A DNA stretch of 64,000 nt from Cunninghamia lanceolata (taxonomy: Eukaryota; Streptophyta; Pinopsida; Cupressales; Cupressaceae): contig BSBN01000187.1 of assembly GCA_027924645.1 (NCBI GenBank), positions 15,704,001 through 15,768,000 on the forward strand, given 5' to 3'. A program made the translations under genes and the position numbers. Positions 33,641-44,301 of this stretch are shown one piece after another (within the stretch, counting starts at the first letter, position 1; every line of letters starts with the position of its first letter). A model generated the notes under the pieces. It was given only the letters and a program-made list of their open reading frames with translations. It was not told the origin of the DNA and made no database searches.

Positions 33641-34675
33641 AGTGCTATTTATTATTTTTATGTCTTTCATGGTAGTCATTGTTGTTTTAACACACACATG
33701 CAAGTAAGTACTATTCAAGTAAGTTGTTTTAATTCTATTTGAAAAAAAACCCACTAGTATGATTTACTTTACAGGATTTAACTCTAGAGAGAGACCAATA
33801 CATGTAAGTCACTTGAAGGGAATTACATCAACTTCTAATAGAAACCAATTAAAAGCATCCACACAATGACAACAAATGCGCCTTGATAAATCTGTTGATT
33901 TGAATAATTGGAAATAGCCAATATGGAGACAATCAAACAACTTATGAACTTGAATATTAATAGAAAATTAGAAGACAATACATATCCACAAAGTTAACCA
34001 TCCTTGCCCATTATAATATTAAATTATCATAGAAGTGTAATGTCTTGAATCTGAAATATGATTGGATAGATAATATTGGAATATATAAATTGTCTTGCAT
34101 AAAGATGATGATTGTCTAGGCCTTGGTTTCCCTTATAAATATGGGAAGCAACAAGCTTCAGGCCTCTTGTAACTAAACATGTTTAATAAAGAGAAATTAA
34201 TGGCATAAGCAAGTTAACCAAGATCTAAATCTGTTAATCATCATAGAGCACCCATGACCTCGAGCCTGGCAAGGTACTCATCTCCATGTTGTAGTATCTG
34301 TTAACTGTGTTGTGCCCCTGTCTATTATCACAAAAAAAGTGTCAAAATTTTGTCCTTGTTCTCCATGTTGACACTAGCAAAACTACTTGTTGCTCCTTCT
34401 ACACCTGAACCTGTAGTTGCACATCAACCTTTCAAGTATGTCTACTCCCACGTATCGAATGTAAGGTCACTGGGCCATTTGAATTCCTAAATTTGAAACA
34501 GATTGGTTTGATGGTCCTTCCATATTTTGTCTAACATAGCCTTAACATCAATTACAAATTTTCCATATCCTGCATCTAGGGCTATGACCCTATCCCAAAT
34601 CACGTTAAAGCTCAATGTATCTATATCCTACTCCTTTTTCAAGAATTCAATAACCACAGACACTATTGTTTTGAA
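33641..34675. other. Unclassified, downstream of the minus-strand ORF
   Basis: No recognised coding region. It could be the 3' part of the nested minus-strand element or intron sequence of the CACTA gene. A plus-strand TATAAATA at about 34133 is isolated. I found no copy of this sequence right of 37865 that would mark an LTR. Confidence 0.35.
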
Positions 34676-37600
34676 TTATGCCCTCCAAGTATGAAGGCCT
34701 TTAACTTGTTTGTTTTCCTCTATCAGAATAGGGGGGATAAATTGATGCTTGAAAGTAGAAAAAGATTCAAGTCTGGCCTGCATCCTTTTGTCTTCACTAC
34801 TGGCATATTGATGCTCTTCAATGATCATAGTCACCATCTGCTCTGTGGGCTTAAATTTAATAGGAGCATCAAGATTTCTTTGAGTATCCTCCAAAATAGG
34901 CCTAAATTGTGCAAGGAAGGCTGTCTTTTCTTATATAGTGGCTCCAAAATAGAAAAGTTTGCTTGCAATTGTTTAATGGCCTGAGATAACATGGAGTAGA
35001 AATCATGCACATCCCCAAGTTTATCCACAACTATCTTTATCCTGTATTCCAAAATTTTCTCAAAGAATTCAAGGACCTTGATCCTTGTCTCATTTTTTGT
35101 TTCCTCATTTTGCTTCTTGAGGTCCTCAACTTCTTTTTCAAATTTTGTTCTCAAAGCATTAAACTCTTGCATTGTCACTGTGACATCACCAATTGTTGGT
35201 GGCACAGAAGGTTGATATGGAACTATTGACAGACTTTGGGAAGAACCCACATCTTGTAGTTGCTTTTTCAATTGCCTATTTTCAATGAACAACCTATTCA
35301 CTTCATCATTCATGTCTTGTTGTGTTTTCTCATAATCCTGCAATTTTTTTTTCCAACTTTTTTACAACTACATGGGTGAACATGGTAGAATGGAATGTAA
35401 GAGCAGAGGCCTCAATTCCTAAAGTATCTCGTAAGGTTTTCACCACAGCAGATCCCCTCATTTCCTAAACAACATCTAGCAACCTTGGTTTACTAGTGTT
35501 CTTCTATTTTGTCCATATGGAAAGAGTCTCTGTCTTTGGGTTGAAACCCCATCCACTCATTCCCTCCTCATAATCAAATTTAGACACAAGATTAGGGTCA
35601 AATTGACTCCTAACTTGGTCAAGAAAGAATACCTTTTTCAATTCAAGACCTGGGATGATCAGCATGTGACTCTTCAAGACCATTTGTCTTGCTTCCTCAG
35701 GAGTCACATGGATTTCATCAAATTTTAGTTCTTGGATTGTTCAGGTGGTTATTTGATTATACTAGGACTCATCAGCACCCATCTTATTGATTTCCACCTT
35801 TTCATCAAATTCCTTCATCTTTATTTTTAACTAGAAATATCAAAACTCTAGAGTCTTGATGAAATCATCATCTTGAATAAATCTCAATGATGCCACCACC
35901 CTTTCATCTTCCTATAGCTCTGGATCAATTTGGGCTTGTTCTTCCGTCCTAGCCTCAAGCTTGTGTGCATCAGTTTCTTGACCAACCAATGGTTGATCAA
36001 CTTCCTCTCCATCATGCAAATGTGTCAAAGTATTGGCAACGTCATTAGTATCCCCCACACCCTTAGACATCTCATATGGGACCAGAGGAGACATGCCTTC
36101 AGTTCTCTACCTTTTATGTGGTGGTGATTTAGGGATTTGTGGATCTTGAACTGATATGACATCAGGGGCAGGCTCATGAATCTCAATTCCTGCAGTCCTC
36201 TTCACTAGAAGTTTGGTAGCCTTAGTAGGTTGTACTTTAGATTTAGCATAAATACTTTCAAAATTTTTAATCATTGTAGTAATCCTCCTTAGAGGATCTT
36301 TCTCTTTAGAAAAAAATCCTTCAAAAATTGGATTCTTTTCCTTTTTGTCATCTTCAATTTTCTTAAGGATCTCCCATTTCCTCTTCTTATCATACACTTC
36401 ATTAAAAGTAACCAGGTTCCTTATCACATCCTCATCATAACAAATTTTATGGGAGATGCCCATCTTAGTCAAGATCACTTGTCTCACCAAGTTCATATGA
36501 CCTTCAGGGTCACAAACTCTTTTAACACCGGATTCCAAAGAGTACTTGGCCTTCAAATAGGCCTGCAGCTCCTCAAGAGTGTCCGAACCAATTGACCAAT
36601 CTCCAAAGACAGTGATATCAAGAAAAAAGGTGCCTTTCCTCACCTTTTTCATCACTTTCTTTTCCCTCCACATCATTTGCCACATAAATTCCAAGAATGT
36701 AATTCTATCAAAAACAAACTTTGGCAATTTGTGAGGTGGTTGGGGGAAATCATATACCCTGATTATTGTGTGCTCTGCTAGGAAGAACCAATCAGCATAA
36801 TTGAAAGTATCACCTTGCTCTTGTTTATGTGCAAGAGGTCTCAGAATTACCCTCATTTCTAGTGACAATATGGGGATCCCAATACCAAAAGAATTCATTA
36901 TTCTCACAGAAAATTCATTATGAAATACATTATAGCTACCAGTCTGGCAATGAGAATCCCACATGTAACACCAACATTGAGTAGGCATTCTTTGTCTTGT
37001 CCTGTCAATCATGCTAATGTACATTTTACTTGACCATTTACTCCTATTTTGATATAGGATCAGATGGCAAACCAAAGAATAAAACTTGAAGCTCATGGGT
37101 TTCTTATCTTCCTTCACACTGATGAATCCATCATGTATTTTCTTTTCAAGATATGAGATAAAATCGTACTCAATGTTCACCTCTAAATTTTATATCTTCA
37201 TAGCCATCATCATCAAACTAACTAGCATCCTCTGATCAACATCAATTCCCAGTACTTGGCACAATGCATAATAGGTCCATTTGAAATAGACTGCAAAATC
37301 TTCCATAGGGAATGGTTCAACTACATTGGAAGGAATATCAACCATCATGTTGTTTGCACCTCTTCTCATAAATATCGGTAGCTCATCACTTCTAAGTGTT
37401 CTTCTCAAACTTTTGTATTCTTGTTCAATGTTTTGTAGGTCAATTTCGGTGAGAGCTTGTTTGCTCAACATAAAATAGTCAATTATAGCACTTCTGTCAA
37501 TTCTCGGTAGAGAAGATCCATTTGGTAGCCTTACTATTTTAGTAGCTAGGTGATACTACAGTGCCAAAGTATGAATCAGTTCCACATCCACAAATACATT

Positions 37601-37865
37601 TGAAACAATTAGCTTGGACAAATCTAGCTTCCATGGATTGCCCACTGGTCCCTGACCATCCTTCTTCTGACATAAGTGCCAAAATAGTTTCCAGCTAGAA
37701 ATGGGAATTAAGGCATCCCTACAACCCTCAACAACATCCCTGACTACTTTCTTTCAACCTTTGTCAATTGAATTGGATAAAACATCATTGCTGCAATGAT
37801 CTTTTCTTAGGGGCAGGATCAGGCTTACTAGTCTTACTTGTGGATTCAAACTTCTTAGGTGCCAT
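34676..37865 (-). pseudogene. Large minus-strand ORF remnant, unknown protein (~1,060 codons)
   Basis: Start is an ATG at 37865 (MAPKKFES...). The frame is broken near 37790, resumes from about 37780 to 37190, then continues 37180-36107 as the best-preserved block (357 codons, with YADWFFLAEHTIIRVYDF and FLEFMWQMMWREKKV). A Pro/Lys-rich hinge (about 36110-36250), short charged pieces and a C-terminal coiled coil (35343-34831, then 34894-34676) follow. Layout and length resemble ORF2 of copies A-C: globular N-terminus, basic hinge, helical C-terminus. Both also have GD(V/I)xxF followed by a helix in the C-terminal part. That is weak, but it suggests a related class of pol-less element. No LTRs seen. 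It lies antisense, apparently within an intron of the CACTA second gene. Confidence 0.6.
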
Positions 37866-38250
37866 TATACAAACTAGGGTTTCAAAATTCAACCAAATGC
37901 ATAGATAATTGAAATAGAGCAAAGATTCTTCAAAATTTCTTATAGAGAATGTAGAGATGGACTTACTTGAACAATTAGAAGCTTGCTAAGAACATACCAA
38001 ACTGGGTGCCTTCTCCGAGCCAATCTACAATCTCTAAACTGAGCAAATGCTGAGAGATTTCTAGATTTTATCAAACCACAATGTTCAGTATTCAACCATT
38101 ATTTTTGGTTCATGCCATGAAATTATAAATTATCTACATTCAATTCATTTCAAATATAAGCCCTTGATCAAATTTGATCCAACGATTAGATGAAATGACA
38201 AGATCTTTCAAATTTCTCGGTAATCGTACACCCGCACTGAGTATGTTTAC

Positions 38251-38625
38251 TCATTTATTATCATTTCCGCACTACTGTAGATCTTTTTTAAACCGGTCAC
38301 GGGATGGCAATAAGCTTCAATGCCTTCATTTACTATCATTACAGCACTACCGCGAAGCTTGTTTAAACCGGTTGTGGGATGGCGATAAGCTTCAATGCCT
38401 TCATTTATTATCATTACCACACTACCATGGAGCTTGTTTAAACTAGTCACGGGATGGTGATAAGCTTCAATGCCTTCATTTACTATCATTACCGCACTAC
38501 TGCGGAGCTTGTTTAAACCGGTCGCGAGATGGCAATAAGCTTCAATACCTTCATTTATTATCATTACCGCACTACCGTGGAGCTTGTTTAAACCAGTCAT
38601 GGGATGGCGATAAGCTTTAATGGCT
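38251..38625 (+). repeat. Five 75-bp tandem units
   Basis: Units start at 38251, 38326, 38401, 38476 and 38551, each with TCATTTA(T/C)TATCATT, CGCACTAC, GAGCTTGTTTAAACC and GATGGCGATAAGCTTCAATG. The period is exactly 75 bp, which keeps an open frame on both strands; I do not regard those frames as genes. Confidence 0.95.
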
Positions 38626-38760
38626 TTTGTTCACTTTTCTTGCTTACTGCCTTGCCGCAAACGTTCTTTGAAAGCCATCGTGGGAGCCCGGTAACTTGGA
38701 CACTTACTACCACCAAGCTGCAACCAAGTGGTGAGACCTCCGAGGGACCACAGTATACGT

Positions 38761-39042
38761 GGTTGATTGAGCCCTTCCTATTGTCATGCCACAAACAACT
38801 TGTATGTTTCCAACGAGAGTGTGATATACATGATTCTTGTTTCTCTAGTTCCCGCACTACTGCCAAGACAATGAGGATAACCTACGTGATTGTAGTAACA
38901 TGGTTGATTGAGCCCTTCCTACTACCATGCCGTGAACAACTTGTATGTTTCCAACAGGAGTGCGGTATACATGATTCTTGTTGCTCTAGTTCCCACACTA
39001 CCACCAAGACAATGAGGATGGCCTGTGAGATTGTGGTAAATT
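38761..39042 (+). repeat. Two 141-bp tandem units
   Basis: GGTTGATTGAGCCCTTCCTA begins the units at 38761 and 38902, and both end in GACAATGAGGAT... and a GTGGTAA-like tail. Half-unit motifs (CGCACTAC) resemble the 75-bp array just upstream. Confidence 0.9.
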
Positions 39043-39393
39043 ACAAAAACACATAAATGATTAAGAATAACTACATACTCCTCAAAATGACCATGTTATG
39101 TGACCCTAGGAAATAAATGGCATAAAATTTTGGCATTAATGTCTATTAAGAAATGGTCATTTACAAGTGAAAAGATCAAGTAGGATGGAAATGTGCAAAA
39201 ATTTTGAGAGGTCCTAACAGGTGAGACATTAGAATAGTTTATTTGGAATCATGGTTAGAATTAACAAAATTTTAGGGTTTAAAAATTTTGTTCCAACATA
39301 AGTAATGGTTGTTTGATTATGTAAATAAGGGTAATCCTTACCTATATAATAATTATTATGTATTTCAATATAATGTGTATTTTTTTTTTTGTA
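39043..39393 (+). other. Spacer before the last CACTA exon
   Basis: AT-rich, no gene seen. It ends in a T-run and AG (TTTTTTTTTGTAG, to about 39394) that would serve as a 3' splice site. Confidence 0.4.
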
Positions 39394-39637
39394 GATATGT
39401 ATTAATAAAATCCAAGAAGGGGATAAAGTTAGGGTGTTAGATCCGTGTGATGGTATTGCTGTGGGCATTGGACGGATTCACTCACTATCTATTGTACATG
39501 GAGTCAACTTGAAAGGAACGGGAGATGCAAATGTAAATATTTTAAAGGTCACAAGTAACATACATCTTGCTTATGAAGACAAAATAGGAGTTGTCCGTCT
39601 GAAAGAGAAGAAGGAACCTTCACACGGTGGCCGCTAA
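39394..39637 (+). pseudogene. TNP1-like C-terminal exon of the CACTA second gene
   Basis: About 80 codons after the splice-acceptor-like T-run, ending in a TAA. The segment KVRVLDPCDGIAVGIGRI...VHGVNL...VNILKVTSN has the layout of the TNP1/EN/SPM C-terminal domain (a beta-rich module with 'A-G-I' and 'V-G-V-L' positions). If correct, the second gene spans 30862-39637, with the minus-strand ORF and tandem arrays lying in a very large intron. I am moderately sure of the family and less sure of the splicing. Confidence 0.5.
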
Positions 39638-39850
39638 AATATTTACAAAAATGGCATAGTTGATGTTTATCATGTACTTGTTGTTAGACATCTTGGCCCA
39701 CTACTTTATATAGTATTTTGAATGTGTTGTTTAGAGATCTTAATTTTCATGGTGTATTTGAAAGAGTTGGAAACTCTTAGACAACTATGACATTTTTTAT
39801 TATATTTATATATATACTCTTAGACAGTTTTCATATCTTATAAATTGATA

Positions 39851-39902
<52 letters not shown>

Positions 39903-40780
39903 CTTTATATTTTTTTCTACAGATTACCTTTATTTATCATGATGTTGAATCAATCTTTTAATTCTAGCATGTTGTAGCTTGTTCATATATGTAATTTTTT
40001 TAAAAAGTACATTGAAAACATTACCTGCCTCTAGAATCATCATAGAAACTTCTTCAAAATGCCATGTCTATCCTGGAGTCACTGGGGTTTGTACATCAAT
40101 TATTCCACACCGTTTCAGGCCCAAAAAATCCCAACCATGCCCAATTCCATAGGCGATTCGATTCTGAATCTAATTCTAGGACAAATAGTACCTAGAAATG
40201 CCCTATTTTTCTGCCAATTAGGTAGCTTAACAAATAATAAATGTTATATCCCAAAACTTGCATTGGAACTCTGGTTAAAGCTTACCATACTATAGCATCA
40301 TCAAGTCAACCTTGGATATGGAAATTGTTCAAAATAGAAAATAGTTTGTAAATGTTGAATGGTTAGACAGTATGAGAAATTACAAGCACCAGGAGTTACC
40401 TTTTGAAACATCAGGACAGAGGGCAGATAAAATTGATATATATGGTGTAAAAGCTAAGGGATTGCATTTTGGTTTCAAGATCCAGGTGACTTTGATCCTG
40501 ATTTAAAATGTTCCTTACGAGTGGTCCATTGTGGTAACCTACATAGTGGTATGTATTCTTGGAAGCCTTATGGTGCCATATTATTTAATGGAGTATATGT
40601 GGCATTAAAAAAATTGAAATGTTCTTTTATAGTAAAGAAGAATGGGTGGTATTTGTGATCTACTATGCTAGAATACAATAATCTACACCTCAAATTTAAA
40701 TTACTCAAACCATGTCACATTGATCATATTGTTAAAATAATATAATATATTCCATAGCTTAAGATGTTTTTTGGTTTCAG
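39638..40780 (+). other. Spacer between the CACTA gene and the eIF5B fragment
   Basis: AT-rich, containing the TA microsatellite. A frame at 40059-40295 and a stretch at 40360-40480 may be remnants of genes, but I cannot name them. Confidence 0.35.
39853..39899 (+). repeat. (TA)n microsatellite
   Basis: About 23 uninterrupted TA units. Confidence 0.95.
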
Positions 40781-42155
40781 GGATCTTATCAACATCATAA
40801 GGAGTTGAAGGCTGCATAGGGAATCAAATAACCGCTCAGGTATCAAATTTTAGGCTAATAATTTTATGTATATGAGCATAAATTTATCAAATATATGTGG
40901 ACAATGAAATTTAGCTGCAATTTCTTGATTTTAGGGTCTTGAGCATGCCATAGCAGGAACTCAGTTATATGTTGTTAGACCTGATAATGATTTAGAGGAT
41001 ATTAAGGAAGAAGCAATGAAAGATATCAAAAATGTAATGTCTCGAATTGACAAGAGTGGGGAAGGAGTTTATGTTCAAGCTTCAACTCTTGGATCTTTGG
41101 AGGCTTTAATTGAGTTCTTGAAGACCCCAGCTGTAAGCATCCCAGTTAGTGCAATTGGTATTGGGCCTGTGCATAAAAAAGATGTCATGTGTGCGAGTGT
41201 AATGCTTGAGAAAAAGAAGAAAGAGTATGCTGCAATTTTGGTATTTGATGTCAAAATTACTCTTGAAGCTCAGGAGCTTCCAGATGAAGTTGGTGTCAAG
41301 ATATTTGCAGCGGACATTATTTATCATCTATTTGACCAATTTAAAGCATATATGGACAATCTTAAGGAAGAAAGGAAAAATGAGGCTACAGAATATGTTG
41401 TTTTCCCCTCTGTACTGAGCATTTTGCCAAATTGTATTTTTAACAAGAAGGATCCTATAATTGTTGGTGTTGATATTCTTGAAGGCATTGCAAGGATCGG
41501 TATCTAAACCTAGTCTTTTTGGTGTTATGACTTATGCATGTAAAAGATTGTTGTATCATTTTTGGTTTGTATAAGGCCATATGTGGTGATTACATCTACA
41601 GATTGGCACACCATTATGTGTTCCCACAAAAGATTTCATAGATATTGGCAAAATAGCCTTAATTGAGATCAATCATAAATCTATTGAAATGGCTAAGAAG
41701 GGTGAAAAAGTAGCCATGAAGGTATTATGAGAAGTTGTCTTTGTTGTTAATAGTTTTATATGATTTTGGATGCTATTTTTTGAAATGTTTTTGTTAATGA
41801 ATTATCATACAAATTTTATAGATTGTTTAGAGCAATGCTGATGAAGCACAAAAAATGTTTGGTAGGCATTTTGAAATGGAGGATGAATTTGTGATTCATC
41901 TCACCAAAAGATCCATAGATATATTGAAACAAAACTACAGGGTAAGGCTATTTGATATCGACATTACATAATTTTATAGTGTATTTATTATTATGCATTT
42001 TATACAAATTGAACATTTGTGCTTTTCATTTTTGGCTGATAAAACAACTTTTTAATGTCTAAAATGGAATATTCTTCTTATTTTTTCAGGATGATTTGTC
42101 CAATGATGATTAGAAACTTGTGGTGAAATTGAAAAATCTGTTAAAAATTCCTTGA
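40781..42155 (+). pseudogene. Captured fragment of eIF5B (C-terminal part), introns kept
   Basis: Five exon pieces in order match the C-terminal half of translation initiation factor eIF5B, the GTPase that joins ribosomal subunits: YQHHKELKAA (40781-40839), then GLEHAIAGTQLYVV...SRIDKSGEGVYVQAS...IPVSAIGIGPVHKKDVM...IIYHLFDQFKAYMDNL (40935 to about 41500), TPLCVPTKDFIDIGKIA (41601-41721), QKMFGRHFEMEDEFV (41822-41941) and KLVVKLKNLLKIP plus TGA (42090-42155). GT/AG boundaries surround most pieces, so it was taken from genomic DNA, not from mRNA. Stops in place of Gln (about 40816), Gly (about 41829) and Trp (about 42110) show decay. The GTPase domain is absent. It sits inside the CACTA. Confidence 0.92.
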
Positions 42156-42971
42156 GCTACTACTAATGATGCATTGTGCAATGGAACTTCAGACTAGAGC
42201 AAAACCTTCTGATGAAAATGGGAAAATGCACCCTACAACATTACAAACAACACAATCAAGATAACAAATGGTGAACTTTGTTGATACCAGAATAGTAGCT
42301 TCTACATCATAAGCTTCTTCTATATGTTTTGCTATGTGGTGTATATGCTGCACCTCTGGCTACAATAAGACAGTAGTGAACTTTAGATCCTATCTATGCA
42401 AGAGGTCATTTGAATGTCTATTGTTTAGCTTGTTTTCTAAAATTTAATAGTTTGAACGGGCAAGTGTGGTATTGCCATGTGAGAAAGGGAAGAGATTGAT
42501 TCCAAGAGTAGAGACTTTGTGTAATGATCTATTTTATAATTTCTTGAGGTAATCAAGAAAGTATCATGAAAATGTTGTTTTAAATAAATTCATATTTTAC
42601 TACAATTGTACAAAACCAAAAACATTTCCATGTTGTCATCTTCAGCATGTTGTTGATTGGCTGGATTTCATTGTTTCAAGTGCCACTTTTGCTTTAGCTG
42701 TCTGGGACCATGTTATGGAAGGTTACAAGGAATGGTGTGTTTTCTTGTTGTTGCAGGGTCACTACTATAGGGGGCCTCTGAGTAGCATTCTCAGGTTGTT
42801 ATTCAGATATTGTTCATAATGGTTCAGGGTTGTTTGAATACATAGATAATAACTCAATGGCTTGTGTGAAGGAGAATTTGGAATGCACAAAGGCTGTAGT
42901 CAAAGCACCTGAACTAGTTAACAGAATGCCAAAAGAAATGATGTCTCATGGAATGCTCAGTGGAAACATCT
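42156..42971 (+). other. Region between the eIF5B fragment and copy B
   Basis: No domain recognised. It may include the eIF5B 3' untranslated region and part of another captured gene: the stretch from about 42590, rejoined with 50506-50690 across copy B, has exon-like base composition but no protein I know. The last five bases (CATCT) are the target duplication of copy B. Confidence 0.35.
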
Positions 42972-44061
42972 TGTTGATAACTGAGAGGGGGGTGAATCAA
43001 TTATCCTAATTAATTCTTCTTTCTGAACTTTCTTATTAATCAATGCAGCATTAATTCAAACAAGCAAACACAACCATGAAATGGAAATACACATGACACA
43101 ATATTTTTGACGTGGAAACCCTGTTAAGGGAGAAAACCATGGGGTGATTAACCCAAGATTGTATTCTTTGTTAGAAGAATAGAAAAACAAAATGGCACTT
43201 ACCAATTAGGGCTCACTACCCAAGCACACTGCTCACAAGAGGCACACTGCCTACAAGAGACTCACTGTCTACAAAAGGAATGCTATACAATACTTGAACT
43301 GATTGGGAGCATCTACAAATGCTGGAGTTTAGTTTCGGTTAAGCTCAATACACTGATCTACTACACTTCATCTTTCCTCTTCTCTTTTGCTACTTTTCTT
43401 TCACATACCAGACCTTCCTTACTACTTCTGTTCTACTCTTCTGCTTTTATTCACACACCAACAACAATAACAACAACTCTCACAACTGAATCCATTGTGT
43501 ATATATATCCGCACAAGTAATTTCATCACCTTTCTAGTCGGCAACTAGAATAGTCAATCTTTTCACTAAATCTGATCTGTCAACTGAATCCTTGCACATC
43601 AAGTAATGCGGTTCACGTATATGCTTGTAGAAATCATTAATCAGGTTGGCCAAACATGATTCATGCCTTCATAACCTTTACCACCATCAGTAGCACATTC
43701 GAAAAGTAGTCTGATGTTTTGTCAGTCAGTTCTTCCTCTGTTCATACTGTCACTCAGGAATCTGGTACTCAACTATTCATATCTTTTTCCTTATCTATCA
43801 TCGGAGGCTAAATCCTTGGAATATACCACTCAAGATAGTCCTCTTGACTTCCCCAAATCTGCACTTCACCAAGATACTTCCTCTTAGAGATCCGGACCTG
43901 TCTGTCGGATCTTACCACATGCTCTATTCTTGTTTATCAGACCACAACAATCTTCATTTTAACTTCCGGTAGAGACACACCATGTCCTACGGATGTGTGG
44001 GATGAACTTTGTTGCCATCAATGACAACAATCATGAATCCATGTAGTGTCTCTTGCCAACA
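42972..44061 (-). repeat. 3' LTR of copy B
   Basis: 1,090 bp, TGTTGATAACTG...TTGCCAACA as read on the plus strand. Several CpG-containing motifs seen in A are changed to TG or CA here (for example CAGACCAC where B's other LTR and copy C keep CCGGACCAC). Confidence 0.93.
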
Positions 44062-44062
44062 A

Positions 44063-44221
44063 TCTCCCCCTTTGGCATTGATGGCAACACTTAGTGAAAA
44101 ATGACTAAGTGTTTACACTATGCTCCCCCTTGGCTGATGCTCTGTTTTTATTTTCTAGAGCTCCCCCTTAGTTGGATTCCTCATTTTTCACTACTCCTCA
44201 CTCCCCCTTTGACATCAATGG
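44063..44221 (-). promoter_or_regulatory. Polypurine tracts of copy B
   Basis: On the plus strand: TCTCCCCCTTT next to the LTR (44063-44073), then GCTCCCCCTTGG, GCTCCCCCTTAG and ACTCCCCCTTTG, the same four-tract array as in copy A. Confidence 0.8.
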
Positions 44222-44301
44222 CAAAGGGTAGGGTCCGTACACCAAAATTTTCAAAAAAAATTTACTATACTTAGCCGCATAAGTATATACATGTGGAATA
44301 C

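Noticed and set aside
38174..38600. Repetitive open frames on both strands in the 75-bp array
   Set aside because: A 75-bp period is a multiple of three, so any open frame in one unit extends through the array. No start context or homology.
38251..39042. CRISPR-like array
   Set aside because: Units are directly adjacent tandem copies with no unique spacers, in a plant transposon context.
40781..42155. Functional eIF5B host gene
   Set aside because: Only the C-terminal part is present, with stops in three exons, and it lies between complete CACTA ends.
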